Origin: Paramyrothecium sp. XJ0827
Lineage: Eukaryota > Ascomycota > Sordariomycetes > Hypocreales > Stachybotryaceae
Assembly: GCA_020881915.1 (NCBI GenBank)
Contig: JAJFPB010000001.1
Location: 1,984,001 to 2,048,000, forward strand
Length of the DNA stretch: 64,000 nt
Direction of reading: 5' to 3'
Shown here: positions 41,801 to 55,600 of the stretch, piece by piece
Numbering within the stretch: position 1 is the stretch's first letter
How the letters are laid out: the number at the start of each line of letters is the position of its first letter
Made by a program: the position numbers and the translations under genes
The notes under the pieces: model-generated
Seen by the model: only the letters and a program-made list of their open reading frames with translations
Told to the model about the DNA's origin: nothing
Database searches by the model: none

Positions 41801-44800
41801 CTGGTCTAGACCCTACGCCTGTCTTGCAATATGTCAACGAACAGCTCTTCCAAAACAATTCGACCGATCTAATCATTCTCAAGGAGTTTATTTCCTCCAT
41901 GGGTGGCATTGTTGATTCGTCCGATTTCACTGATTATCAGATTTTGTCTATGGCCGGCGGCGAATATCTACGACGTCACACCCTGATTAAAGGTCAAGAC
42001 AAGCGTTACGAAAACATAAAGAGCTCCAAACGTCTGATCCAAGCCCTAACTGACTCGAAACTCGCCGCGCGTTTTCTCGTCAACCTGGCTCAATATCGAC
42101 AGGCGGCAATTTATCAAGTTCCGGAAGATGAGGCTCACATCAAGTATCTTTCGGCAATTGTTGATGATTCGCATCAGGCCTTGATTAAGTATCTGGACTT
42201 CCTATGGAGCAACCTGGAGCCCGCAGCCTTCGACTCAATAGTGCCATCTCTGCCTGATTTAATGGCTTCTTACGGACTGGATGCGAACTTGGCATTCCTG
42301 ATTGGCAGAGCCAGCTTAGCTCACCGAATGTATCCCTGGAAGTCGAGGAAACCTGAAGAGCCCAAGGACAAAATCCAGCCATCACAGACTGAGGCTGACA
42401 AGGAAGGTGATGTTACAATGACCGACTCGAAAACCTCCAATGAGGCAACCGGAACACCAGCACGAGACACACTCCAAAGCGAGGACCAGGTGGGAGCATC
42501 ACAGTCACCAGCAGCTCCGCCTCCAACTAATCCAAAGCCTTCACAGAGATCTGATGATTCTGCTTCAATTCGTGCCGCTATGCAACCAGTCGTCGAATCT
42601 GTTCAAGATAGGGTTCGACCAGCAGTGTGGCAGAAAATCACTCCTGAACTTTTCGTAACGTTTTGGGCTCTCCAGCTTGGAGACCTGTTCTGTCCTGACA
42701 AGATTTATCGACAAGAGAAGGAACGACTACGTGCCGAGGAACTCGCCATCTCCAGAGACAGGACAGATATGTCCCGAAAGGGCCAGGAACGAAAGATGGA
42801 AAAACGCCGCGACCTGATGCAATTACAGATCGGCTTATCCGAAGAGTGCGGAGAACACCTGCTCAGGCAAGCTAAGTGGAAGTTCTACCTGACCAAGCAG
42901 TTTCAAACCTCGTTCCCCAACCGCGACGCGAACCCAGACAGCATATCTGATATTCTGCTGGAACAATGCTTCCTACCTCGGCTGTCGCTCTCAATAGCAG
43001 ACGCAGAGTACACGTTCAAATTCATCAAGGCATTGCACGATTATTCTGCCCCAGGCTTCAAACTCATGTCCTTGTACGACCGGCTTTTTAATGCAAATCG
43101 GTTGCGCTCGTTGATATTTACCTGCACCACGCGAGAAGCTGAGTACCTCGGTCGGTTCTTGAAGCTTGTGCTTGAAGATCTATCGAGGTGGCACAAGAAC
43201 GACCCTGTTTTCAATGAGAAAGACAGCAAGCCAGGCAAGGATCAACCACGCTTGGGGGCATATGAGAAGGAAGGCAAGGGACCTAGTGACCAACCTAAGT
43301 TGGGCTTTGTGCTCACTTTTGACGAGAATGGTAAGCCGGAGACTTTCGTCGAGCACGCCCAGTTCAAGGATATCCTCTTCCGGTGGCATAAGAACTTGAA
43401 CATGGCACTCAAGAGTTGTCTCGCGGGAACAGAGTGGATGCACATCAGAAACGCCATCACAGTCCTACGAAGCGTGCTTGACTTCTTCCCTGCGATTGAT
43501 TTCATGGGCAACCAGTTCATGACTCAATTGCAGAAGATCACCAAGCAAGAAGCGGCTTCAAAAACAGCCGTGGAAACTGAGGAAGCCCACCGTGTGGACT
43601 TGTCAGTTGCGGCGCAGGGTGCCTTGTCCGAGCTTCAGAAGCGAAAAGCCAAATGGGTACTTGTCCAGGCGTTCCGTCCAAATGCGGTCAGTCTCATCGC
43701 TTTCGATAAGTCGATGCGACATCATGCTAATATTTTTATAGGATGGTGGCTCCAGAACGGAATCCGAAAAGCCAACACCAAACCTGCGTGCGTCGGCCCC
43801 GGACTTCAAACCAAACAACAAGTGTGTATATCGTTCCGTGAAGTTTTTAACACCCCCTAATACTTCTTATCAGGACTGGCGACAAGCAATCTCTACCTGA
43901 GGAGGAAGATGGTGAAGTCAACGATGGCAAAGACGGCAAGAGTCAGCCCAACGCTGCGCAAGGTCAAGCAACTGCTACGCCGAAGGACTCGCTGCCAGCC
44001 AAACCATCTGCACAGGGGCGACACGACCCTACGCCTTCATCCGGACCTGCCAGGTCATCAACGCCGAAGCCCCATCAGGCGAACGCCAGTTCTTCGAGGA
44101 ATGACTCACGACCTGTATCCTTACCAGACCGGCCACCACACACATTACCGAGCCGACCGGATGTACCGATACCTGGTCATCCGTTTGCCTCTGAGCGCTA
44201 CGGACAGCAACGCGTCCATGAGCGAAGGGATGGAAGGGATGCACGTACACCAAGGGATCATCGTGACCCTCGGAGCGAAGCCAGGTCAATGGATAGCGAG
44301 AAGGCTCCAAGAGGACATGAGCCTCGTACGACGGAGGGCCCTAGGGATGGGCATCGAGCCGACCCTCCCCAAAGACAACCCCCAACGGAACGTGAGCGCC
44401 CTGCTCGGGATGCTAGTTCAAGTAGGCAAAACGACCATCCTGCAGAACAGAATCCACCGTCCAGTGCTCCAACGGGGCCCAGCGACGCGCAGGAGCCGAT
44501 CATGAATCCCGAAAGAGCAGCATTGTTCGCGAAGGAGGAGCCTCAAAACCGAACCCACGACTCTGATCGTTCGAGAGGTCGTCGCCAAGCACCAAATGCC
44601 ACTCTTGATGGCATCAACCCAGAGCGGGCTGCTCTGTTTCGCGAAAGTGACGATGGCACGCCTACTCGGCCTCCTAGGGACGATGGACGAGAACGAACCC
44701 CCCGAGGTCATTCGCCACGTCGAGGCGGTCGATATGGGCATGAACAGGGTCCTCCCGGCCCATACCCAGATGAACGACATGGAAGACTTCAACCACCTGA

Positions 44801-46292
44801 TCCTCGTCATGTAGGTAGGAACTACCGCGATCAATCGCCCCAAGTTGCCGGCGTGCATCGAGAAAGGACGCTTGATCACGAGGGTGATAGAGGAAACATG
44901 GGCAAATCCCGAGATGTCCCAGGTTTCCCTCGCCCTTCTTCTCGTGACCACGAGCCTGAACAGAGAGGCCCGCCTTATCCTGGTCCTAATGACGGCCGCT
45001 TGGATCCATATCCTCCAAGCAACGATATCCCCTCAGGCCCTCGTGGACGCGGTCGTGGCGCAGCTAGAGGTGGCCATCCGCCCAGTCAAGGCCCAGGTAG
45101 TGGTCGATCTGATGGTCGTTTTGCCGGCCCAGATACGCCCCGCGCGCCATCACCAGAGCGAGCACCACCAACAGGTCCATCATCTTCTGGGCGCGGCCGG
45201 CGTGGCTACGAGCCAAGTCACGGGCCGTCGACACCTTCTGGCGGCGCGGTCGGTATGCACCCGGATAGATTGCATAACTTTGCTGGACCGGATATGTCAC
45301 CCGCCTCAGCTAATGCCACTCCCCTAGGTGGAGGCCACCCGAGTAGGCTGTCGCAGCTGGGTGGTTCTCTCCCACCTACACCACCACCGCCACCACCGGG
45401 GCCGATGTCTTCGAACCATGGACGTCAATCGATGGGATCTATGCATACCCCAGATCGCCCCGGACCTTCCCATGGATCTAGACAATCACTAGGCAGCACG
45501 GCGAATGCATCAGGTATTGAAGGAGGTGTGCCTACTGGGCCCGCTTCATCCAACGAGCGCATGAGGTCAGGAGGTGGAAAGAGACAACTAGCTGGTATTA
45601 ACAATATGCTTCAGCAAGCGCAGGCCAATATGCCCGAGACGACACGGTCAAGCAGCATGCGCAGGAACCAGCCAAGGCAGATGTTGGGCAACTCAGACAT
45701 TCAGGTTCTTACAGGAGGCTCGCCAGCCTCTACACCGGGCCAGGAACGTCAAGATCCCATGCGGTTTGATCAACCTCAACCGGGCCGAAGTGGACCTCCA
45801 AACGATGATGAGGGTATGCCCAGGGTTGAGTCAGAGCGTGGCCACCGATCCGAACATCATAGCAGACCTGAGAGGTCAAGTCGATCTTCACGACGCAGTA
45901 GTCGTGAGCGTGGAGAGAGAGAGCGCAGTCCTGGCCGGGAACGGGAAGGCAAAGAACATCGCGAATACCGGGACCGGCGGTCTGGTGGCACAGCTGAAGG
46001 AGCCGCCAATGGTGGTAGTAGAGAGGAGCGAGAATCAAGGCGGTCTAACCGAGATGGCGTTGCCAGGGAGCCAATGGGGCCACCGACCGGTGGACGAGAC
46101 CTTATGGGGGGTCCGAGGGAAAGTCGGCACCAGGGAGGCAGAACAGGCGAGGATTGGTCAGGCCGCAGCGGTCGTGGAGGCCCGAGACAGGAAGAGCGCA
46201 GGGAATCGAGAGAAGATCGTGGACGGAAGCGCAGAAGCGAGGAAGGAGCCGGGAATCTACAGAATGAACGCGAGAAGCGACCGAGACGGTAG
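38899..46292 (+). CDS. THO2: THO complex subunit 2 (THO2/THOC2)
   Basis: Exons 38899-43686, 43742-43821 and 43874-46292 give 2428 aa; the two introns (55 and 52 nt) lie near two thirds of the gene and join frames that otherwise look like separate genes. Tho2 is the large scaffold of THO/TREX, coupling transcription with mRNP assembly and export in the nucleus and limiting R-loops. The N-terminus is 'MPAKRKRNGP' followed by a Gln/Pro-rich disordered segment (about residues 60-135). The helical core includes blocks such as 'PELYPEVLIRIHRILHHML', 'TKKVWRWPFPDKADTNENQTYRFYWDEWNDNIPVCQTVDDVFTL' and 'WQKITPELFVTFWALQLGDLFCPDKIYRQEKERLR', typical of THOC2. The last about 800 residues are Arg/Gly/Pro/Ser-rich and probably bind RNA. 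'NPERAALF' occurs twice in that tail. Length agrees with other filamentous ascomycetes. Confidence 0.93.
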
Positions 46293-48140
46293 AAAAGGAA
46301 AGTTCATCTTCGACCTTTCATGATGCGGAATGGGTGAATCAAGAGACGCTGCACTCACGCGCAAACAAACACATATACTTTTCAGTTGTTTTCAGCAAAT
46401 GGCACAGAATGGACTCAGAATCCATCGTTGTATTTCAACCACTGGAGAATCTTCTTCCCAGCATTACCACCACCGCCGACACGGCTCGGAAGCGGAACAT
46501 GTAAATCATCAGGCATCATAATCATAACACACTACGGCGTCAGTTTTTCTTATTGCCACCAAAAGAATCTTCTCCGCGACAAGAACCTTCTTTTTCTGAT
46601 ATCCACCTTCTCCCATACCTCATGGCGCTTGAACTCTTATTTTTTTTTCTATTTATATATTACAGCGTCAACTCTTCCTCCTTTTCCATGAGGTGTAGCA
46701 GCTGGACCCGGTCATTTCCAAGAACAAACGAAGGCAAAGAGAAGACGGAGAGACAAGTGGGACATGTATGAAACAACCCGTGCGCGGTGTGACGGCGCAC
46801 GGGAAACAACAGATGATTCACATTCGACGGCGTTGGTTGGCTTTCCTCACGATGGTCTTCGACTACCGAAACGTATGGTTTGTATGATAAGCGAGCGCTG
46901 CTGTTTTGCTTCTTGGGTGGGGATGGTCACACGTGAGAACAATAGACACGACACCCTCTAGCAATATTCCGACTCATGACTTGGCACACAGTTTCCGACG
47001 ATACCATTCTTTTTCCCTGACGGTTTATTTTACTTTGATCATGTGTACAATACAAGCATTTGAGTGGAGCGGTTAGGGGGGGACGCCCTAGTCTTTGAAG
47101 ATGAACGATACACAGCGCTTCCGGTTGGTCCCTCCGGGCGGTTTCCTCAAGTGTCAACAGGCGTTTGGGGGAAATGTCAAACAAGGCTAAACACAATATC
47201 GCACTTGTATAATACATGTCCTTGAATCGTTCGTCATTTTCGCATTTTGTTTTCCAGTCCACGGACGAACAGGTGAAGTATTTGTTCATGGGCGAGTGTA
47301 AGAGTAGGTTCATTGCTTAGTACATGGGTCCGAGCGCGTGCGGCCATTCACTTCCTGTAACTTTGTTCGCCCATACATCCAGGCATCTGTGAATCCATCT
47401 CACAAGTGGTAGGTAGGGTCTACGCGGGGTCATCTCCCAAACCCCGATACCCAACCGTCTCCGACGGATCACAGTGATCTGAGTGTTTGTAAGGAACAAG
47501 GAATCGGAAGAGGACATGATTATGTATTTCGTCTCATGCTAATAAAATGTAACGCTTCGGTCGACTGACTCGACCTGTGTGATGACCATTACCACCCGCT
47601 GGCCGACACCTTTGTGCCTGTATATACAAGAAGCAGCGCTGACAAAAACAATAGAGCAATTAAACTCGTTCAGTGCACTTCTAACACTGAAAGACCCAGT
47701 GCCATCGTGGCCAGCTGTATTCGAAGTAGGGCGTGGGAGACCCAATGCCCGGACGCTAAATGCACCATTGGTGATCATGAAGCGAATCCCTGAAGGTGCT
47801 CATGGCTTCCAAACGTGAGCAAACACTTCTGCCATAGTATTTGGCATGTTGACTTTTCATGGCTGTATGTACGATGTCCAATCTAGCCGCTGTCCTTCCC
47901 GATACTAGTTTGTCTCGCAATCCGTCCCTGTTGATGCGAGGCTTTCCCCAAAAATGGAACGCCATCCTGGTATCTCAAAATGCGAATGCAGAAGAACCGA
48001 CCCAAAAGGTAGGATATAGAAGAAGCGAAGGTCGTGTGCGTCATCAAGGGATTGTCTAATAACTGTTGCAAGGATACGTCAAACAAACACCGCTATTGAG
48101 GCGGCTTTTGCTTTGACAAAAAAAAGCACCGATGTCAAGC
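46293..48140. other. Intergenic region between converging genes, 1.85 kb
   Basis: Both flanking genes (THO2 and the WSC sensor) end here. Several frames of 60-130 codons occur on both strands without known domains. T-rich stretches around 46600-46680 are probable 3' untranslated sequence of THO2. No RNA gene was recognised. Confidence 0.5.
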
Positions 48141-49633
48141 TCAATCGACGTCCGGGTCGGGGTTCGTGGCCCGCAAGGGTTGTTGAATTCGCCTGGAGTA
48201 GTCGTGGTCGTCGCGAAGGGTGTTGAGACTCTCATGTGATCCAGCTCTTGGATGATAGAGCCCCTGACCCCTAAAAGGATCCATGCGAGGATCGATTTGC
48301 AATATGCTGCTCCGGTTGCCGGTGGTGTTGGTTGCTGACACGGGGGCACCTCCCATCAACATCTCAGGTCCCCCAGCTGTACCTATCGTACCAGGAGACG
48401 TCCCGCGGACACTTGGGTCTTCTTGATAGCCATCGTCCTTTGATCGCTTTCTACGGCGAAGGAACCAGAAGACGCCAAAGCCGACGAGGGCAAGGACTCC
48501 GACAACACCAATGACAACACCTACCACCCCGCCTGTGCTAAGCCCGCTGTCTTTGTTAGTAGTGCCGGAGTTGTCGGAGTTGGCGTTATCCTCAGATGTA
48601 GTCGGGCCCCCACTCTCTGTTTCGGTTTGGGCAGGAGCGACAGTGACGGTTTTAATGATACTGCCGGCGGTGACCGTCAGAACGTACGAGGTGGTCAGGG
48701 CCGCGGCAGGCTCCGAGGTGGTCTCTTCGACCTATGAGCAATTGTTAGCATCACAGCAACCAACATTGACTGCTCTGGAGAACCAGGGCCTACGGACAGG
48801 CGCGGCAGACGAGGGGGACCATTCATACAGAAGAGCTACTTTCAAGAGACGAAGAGGAAGTGGGAATAGGGCGCGCAGAAGTCGTAACCCTTGTCACGAT
48901 TGTCTGCACCGTCTCAGTCACCCTCGCCGTCGCCGTCGTAGTCATGGCCTGGATGGATATGTTTAATCAAGCTGTCCTGTCTTCCCATTGAACGCTTGGG
49001 GCAATCTTCAAAGAATGCTGACAAACGACGCAGGGCAACGACAGGATAGCCGATTTGAAGCACTTTCAGCTCCGGCACTCGCGCTGAAGCCGGAAGAGCA
49101 CTCCATAGGCCAATTACAAAGGACAATGAAGGAAAAGAAGAAGGAATCATGACTAGGAAGAAGCACTCACCCTGTCTGTGGACCTTGTCGTAGATCTAGT
49201 TGATGAAGGGCTCGAGGGGCCCCTGGTGCCGGAGGGCGCGTTGTCTAGCAAAATGTATGCAAAAGTTCCATCGCCACCGCATTGTTCTTCCTTAGGATAC
49301 GCCGGGCAGGGCGTGTTGCAGCGTGAACGATCGACTTGGGAACCCTCGTCAGGTGCGTAATTCGAGCACCAGCAACTCTGAAATTGGGTAATGGCATAGG
49401 CGTAGTTTCCCTTGCAGGTATCGAAGCAAAGACCGTTCGTCTGGTATATACTGTCTTCTACAAACGTGAGTTAGTGCTAGTTGTGCTTCGAGGGCGAGGG
49501 CTGACAACGTACGAGGATCCATATCTGCGGTGTTGAAATCGGCACACACATCGTATCGGACGGCAGCGGACACCAAGGTAGAACCGATGGCCAGGAGGCC
49601 CAGGTTTCGGGCAAAATTGCGTAGGGAAGCCAT
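48141..49633 (-). CDS. WSC-domain cell-wall integrity sensor-like protein
   Basis: Exons 49633-49513, 49457-49171, 48948-48829 and 48731-48141 give 372 aa; introns are 55, 222 and 97 nt. Parts in order: signal peptide (about 1-24), a WSC domain with eight cysteines (C29, then 'GLCFDTCKGNYAYAITQFQSCWCSN' and 'RCNTPCPAYPKEEQCGGDGTFAYIL'), a Ser/Thr-rich stalk ('SSPSSTRSTTRSTDR', 'TTTATARVTETVQT'), one transmembrane helix ('VVGVVIGVVGVLALVGFGVFWFL'), basic stop-transfer residues RRRKRSKD, and a cytosolic tail of about 100 aa. This is the architecture of yeast Wsc1-3, which report wall stress to Rho1 and the Pkc1 MAP-kinase pathway. The 222-nt intron is long for this genome. An upstream in-frame ATG at 49813 would bury the signal peptide, so 49633 is preferred. 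Confidence 0.88.
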
Positions 49634-52600
49634 GTTGATGGTAGGCTTGAAAGTGTGACAATCACCGAGCAGGATGCGTAGGTCTGCACAAGACACAGGC
49701 GCCAAGCAAACGGGCCTGGAGAGTGTCTCGCTTGAAGCTGAGGCGCTGGCTTTGCACTGAAAATCGTCGACTTGTGGCGAGCAAGTTGTTTGCGTTGCTT
49801 TATCGCGTAACACTGTGATCGACGGCTCGAGCCTAGGAATGTTGAGCCATGAGACCAGGCGTAGGCAGTCAACAAGACCTTTCGGTTACACGCCAGCCGC
49901 TCTTTGATAACGAGAGGCAGGAGGTCGTCGGTGGTCGAGATGTCGCAATGACTTCTGACCGAGGAGGTTGGTGTTGCAAGCTCGTGATTGCAGAGGGGGA
50001 TAAAGTGCCGTGTGTATGGATTCGCTTGGTGTGATTCGGAACGGAGTGTGGTCGGCGCAGTGACCCAAAACTAAGCCCAGGTTGGGGGGTGACAGCGTCA
50101 ATGCTAGCTGGGTCGTGACAGGGGGAGCGCTGTCTCGGGTAAGATGGCAATACGGGCCGCCCAGGGTGTAGTTTTTGGGTGAAGGACCAGTCGCCGAAAT
50201 TGCCAGTGAATGCGAGCAACGATCGATGTTGGACGATTTCCAGCGAAGGAGACCGCCGAGCTTTGTGAGAAGGAAACGAGAAGAAGAAAGAAGAAGAAAA
50301 AGAGGCGAGCACGCGAGGTATTTTCCTTGTCCTTGTCCTTGTTTTTGCCTTATTAGGCCGTCGTATGTGCGGTAGGAGGTAGTCTCGGAACAGGGTGCTC
50401 TTGCGGGCAGCAACTGGAATGCGTGGCTGGATCTGCCGATGGGGCCTGGGCCTACAGCCAGGTACAGCAGGAGGTGGCAGCCAAAGGAGGAGAAATTAAA
50501 ACGAAAGGCCTGTGTGTAGCAGTACAGTATGTGTTTGTTTGTTTGGAATGGTTTGTGAGACGCTCTCTCCCAATGCACACAACCACGCACGTGAGAAAGG
50601 GCCAACAGAAGAAAGAGAACCAAGAATGGTATCCTAGAATAGAAAAGGGAGTAAAAGAAAGAAGAAAGGAAGAGAGGAAGAGAGACTTGGGAAAGGGAAT
50701 ACGGAAAAAAGGATAGAGATAGAGTGAGTGCGTGAGTGAGTAGTGGGTGGAGCGGGTGGAAGGTGTGGTGTGGTGTGGTGTGGTGTGGGCAGGATGGGAG
50801 GCGTGCAGGGGTAAAAACACGAACTGGCTGACTGGGGGTACGAGGAGGATAGCCAAGAAAGCGGAGACGAGAAACAAAGCGAGGCGGCTAAGCCAAGGCC
50901 TCGTTGGGTCCAAGCAAGTGGGCCACCGACAAGCAGAACAAAAACAACGAAATGGAACTAGGCTTCCGGCCGATGCGGATAGCCAGGCGGCACGATTGAC
51001 GAAGTAAAGAGCAGGCTCGGTCTTTCTGTGCTAGACGAGTAGCCCTCAAGTGCTTGGGGAAACGATAGACTGCAGGTGTTGAAGAAGAACAAGCGAAGGA
51101 ATATAGGAGATTGAGAGAAAAGTCGGGAGAAAGAAAGGAAGGAGGAAGAGAACAAATTCGGAAGACAGCGTCAGCCTGAAGCTTTTGAAAGATGACCCAA
51201 ATGACAGGCACCGTCAGTAAAGGTAGGCACTGGACGGTGATGTGGTGCGTAGGTACCTTGGCTGCTGCTCTCCGGACTGTTCCAGCGCCTACCTTACCTT
51301 AGGTACATCATGTTTAGGGAACTCCGCGGTACAGGTCTACGGCAGTGGAAGTACCTCCGCTCCCTCCCCGTGGACGCGTCCTTGCTGTCCACTCCCAAGC
51401 ACCGATCACAGATCTACAAGCAGCACCAAGGCCTTGCATCTGCATCGTATGCGCACACCCACGACGACGTTGGACGCTCACGCCTGTTGGGAGCGATAGC
51501 CATGGCCCGTACGAAAATCAAGGTTTTATTCAGCCAGACACTCCGGCCCAGTGCAGCATTGCCGCCATAACGCTACTATGCCGGCCCAGTCGAACACCGG
51601 CCAAACGCGTCTAGAGATGCCTCCTGTACTGTACTGCCTCTGATCCAATTGGCGCCACGGTGCTAGCGAAAAGGCTCAGCAGTTTCTTCGGTCTGCTCCC
51701 CCCACACGCCTATGCGTTTTGTTCCTCTTCTTCGAGACTGGTGGCGCTGGTTTTTCTTTCCCATTGCTTTGTTGCTTGGCGTACCCGGCCTAGCGTGTCC
51801 GTGGCCCCGTCTTCGCGGGTTTCCCAGTGGAGAGTGTCCACGGGTAGGCCAGGAGAACTCAACAACAAACCCCCCACCCCCTGGCCCGACGGCCCTTGTC
51901 AATGTCGTCACTATTCGGGACTCTCGGTGGAGTCAAACAATACAGCCAATTTGCTGTTTTTTTCTTCTTTTTTCCCTTCCATCTTTCTCCCACCCTGCCT
52001 CATTTGCTTGGTAGGTTGATTCTTTCTCAGCACCATCAGCTACTTGATAGGGCCTTGCCCGCTATAACATGAAACGCATGTGGGCTAGTGTCGGCGTGGC
52101 CACGATGCAGATCCGTCCAGCTTGCAGCTAGACGTGCAGCTACTCTGTACCTAACTCTCATCTTTTCTTTCTTCTCACCCTCTCAATGTGGTGGAGGTCA
52201 ATTGCAGAGATGCGTGCATCATGACATGTCCCGTAGTCCGCGCACTGCATCAGCTCCGTCAGTCACCAGGGCTGCCAAATGGTGATCGCCATATTATACA
52301 CACGGTCCTTGCTTGCACAACGAGCAGTTGAACACCCGGCAACATGCAACAACCCGGCGCAACTTGGTCAACCATGAGACGGTGCCTGACCATCATTGTT
52401 GAACTTTCAGTCATTACAAGGATACCTTCATACTTACACAATTAGACGCATGCAGATCAGAGAAAAGGCACCACATTCAGAAGAAAAACCAAAAAACATA
52501 CGACTTGTACACGGCAGCACAGACAAGACACCGTCGTACAGTCTAAGTCCCTAACATCACACGCTTATGGGCTTCCCAGCCAGTCAGTTTCCTCCCCGCT

Positions 52601-55600
52601 CCACCCTCTTTGGGTCGTCAATCTGCTTTTCTTGACCCTCGATCGGTCCGGAAACGGCGCATCCGCGCTACGCAGACTGCCATGCACACCATCAACAAAC
52701 ATAGCCTCAACCCTTTTGGGCCACCAAGGTAGAAAGGCACAGCAACACACAGTACAGTATTTCATTCGCAAGAAAGCGGCTAGCTCTCGTTGGCCAATGG
52801 TCGGTCCTGTTCCGGCTCCATTCACCACTGTGTTCGTGCACGTAAATCAACAAATCCACTCTTTGCCGATAACCCATTTCGATTGCTGGTTCACGGCCAG
52901 TGCTGCACACCAGGTATCGAACCAAAAGTGAGACGAAACGAGACACTTTTCCCAACTGACGTTGCCCTTCATCGCCAATCCTGTCGAGTACAAGATCTAC
53001 TTGGCATGCGGGCATCCTTCGACTGGCTTCAGGCCAAACAAGCGCCCTACAATCCAGTAGCAGCACAATTTGGAAGACTGCCTGATTAGTTATTGTTCCC
53101 AAAACATGAGGTATCGAAGCCCAGGCACGCGTACAGAGTAGTACTCGCTCGTTGCTCTCATCTTTACATCCACGCCCCCATCGACACCCTAATTGAGTTC
53201 TCTGGGCAACAAACATTTGGGTCCGGATATTACGCTGGTAGCGTCGCAAACGGTCAAACTGTGCTTCTTTTGCGCGTCCAGAAAGTAATTCATCCCTCGG
53301 CTCCCTTTTGCAGCCTTTAATTTCCTCTTCATCTGTGCCACACAGCAAGATGCATTTGGATGATGAAATGTGTTTCATCCTTCCAATTGCCCTACGCGTC
53401 CCCAAATTACGATCCCTCTGACTCCGTGTCTGGCCATTTGTCCCCTGTTTCTTAATCATTCTCGCATTCCCCGAGATACCGATCTACAAGCCCCATCCAC
53501 ATTGTATGATCGGCGCGAAATCCGCGTTAGCACGGACACGCGGAAATAATGATTGGCGCTGTTATCCCTGTTCCGCAGTCTCCACGTTTTTGCTTGGGCT
53601 TTTCGGTCTTGCTCTGCGTGGGGCCGGTGCGTCTGTACACAGAAGACTGGCTGATGAGCTCAACGGGGGAAAACGAGACGGCGCCTCGATAATCATGACA
53701 AGCAAAGCTGAAAAAGAAGTCGAGGTTTGTGATATGCAGTCTTACTTGCGAGCTAAGAGGCTCATCTCATATAACAAACGACACCCGGCTTCCCGTACAC
53801 GACTCGCACCATGGCCAAGGACGGCCGGACCCTTGAACCCTTTTTCTCCTAATGGCCAAAGTTTACGCTCTTTGCCAAAGGCAAAAGCCAAACTCGACAA
53901 GACCCCGGTATTTGAAATCTTCTTTCTTGCCGTGCCTCTAGTGCTGCGCGGTGCGATGCGCTGCTCTTGGCACAAACCGCGGCTGGCGCTGGCTAGGATT
54001 TGCCTTCATCATCGGCTGACCTGGCCAAGACCTGCCCCGTGTTCGGAACGTGCCCATCCCGATGGGTGCTGAGCTGTGTCTTAAGCCAAGCAACGACACT
54101 GATACTCTAGGCTGTTGGCTTCGGCGCGTACCGCCACGTAATCAATGCTCGTCCTGTTTGATACCGTAACGTTAACTGGCTACTGGTGCCATTGGTCAGT
54201 CAGCTTGTTGCTGCCCTGTCCTGTCCTGTTCTGCAAGGCTTCTCATGTGCGTCGCCTATCGCATCCCCACGCTGCATGGCGTTTGCAGCTTGACCTACCG
54301 TTTCTGGCGATAGCGATTGACTTTGCGTCTCTGCCAGCCTTCTCAATTGCCAATTGTCCAATGCCGAGTCTTGCGGGGTCAAGCGATCAATCCCACCTCA
54401 GCCGCTGATACTTCGTGTTGGCGCCAGTGGGGGTTACAGTTGGATCGGACGAGGCCACGGCACGCTGGCCGGATACGAGTTGGTGCCGCGGCGAACTGGG
54501 CTACCTGAAGCTCTGGACAACGGTGACTAGCTGATCAAGGGTCTTGCGTGCGATCACCGGGCTGCTACGCCTTCGAGGTGTGAGGTCAGAAGCAAGGTCG
54601 CACCCACCAGCGACCCGGTTCAGGCAGAGCGTAGATCCTTCACGATAAGAGACGGACCCTGATGGTTTGGCGGTGAATAGGTTTGAGCTTACAGGCTTGG
54701 GTTTTACCAGATCCAAGTTTCATGCGTGGGACGATGCAAGCACATCGGCAACCTCGTTCATGCATGCAAATCACACCAGACCGCATGACGGTCCTCTGTA
54801 ACGTATCGCACACGAAACGCTTACATGTGAAATGCAGCAGAAACACCAAAGACGACGTTCCATGCCTAGCAATTTCGTGGCCTGCTTGCATGAGGAGGGC
54901 TCAGAAAACAGCCAATGCCCTCTGCGTACGCCTAATTAGCTTTGCGGAAGCAAGAAGCTATCGTCGCGCCAAGATTATAAGAGGCCACCACCAACGGTGG
55001 CGGCGGATGCTTGGAGGTTCCCTGGGGGGGGTTTTTTGGTCGCTTGGCGGAGCCTGTTCTTGAACGGGGCCTTACCCGCTTTGAGGCTATAGCGATGCAA
55101 TCTATCGATCGTGGAATGAGGGCACAATCTGCCGAAAAGGCGCGATTGCGAGATAAGACTCGGACATTTTCCAAGGCACGTCCCTAGCCCTGCCGAATCC
55201 TTGCACAATAGGAAGCAATAGTTAAGCAGTGGTCTGGTCGCACAGGCTGGGGTTCACGATGCCGCATCCTGGTTCTTGATCATTAACACGTTTTGTGTTA
55301 TTAGGTTTAGTCCCAGGAAGCCATGCGGCTGGCTGGTTCGTCGGAGAAAGACCTTGGAAAAGAGTTGGCGCTCCGCTTACCCGGTAAGCTTTTGGAGATG
55401 AGATTTGGGCCCAGGTGTTGCGCTACGTTAGACCAGCCGCGCTCAATAGTCTGTTGCCACAACCGCGCTGGGAGATGAGAAGCAGTTCTAGGCTCGACCA
55501 TTGTGAGGAGGAATGTCCGACTAGGTAGACTAGGGAAGCCTGCGTACCTCTTGAGACCGTGTGGCTTGGGGTTTTGAAGAAATCTTCCGTAGTAGGAATA

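Noticed and set aside
44418..44951. 177-codon minus frame opposite the THO2 tail
   Set aside because: Shadow of Arg/Gly/Pro-rich coding sequence. THO2 exon 3 is continuous across it.
52707..53459. 250-codon minus frame in the 6.5-kb gap
   Set aside because: Longest frame in the gap, but it lacks any domain or targeting feature, and its Arg-rich composition resembles untranslated sequence.
53506..54072. 188-codon plus frame in the same gap
   Set aside because: No recognisable motif. Hydrophobic and basic patches are irregular, so I treat it as a chance frame.
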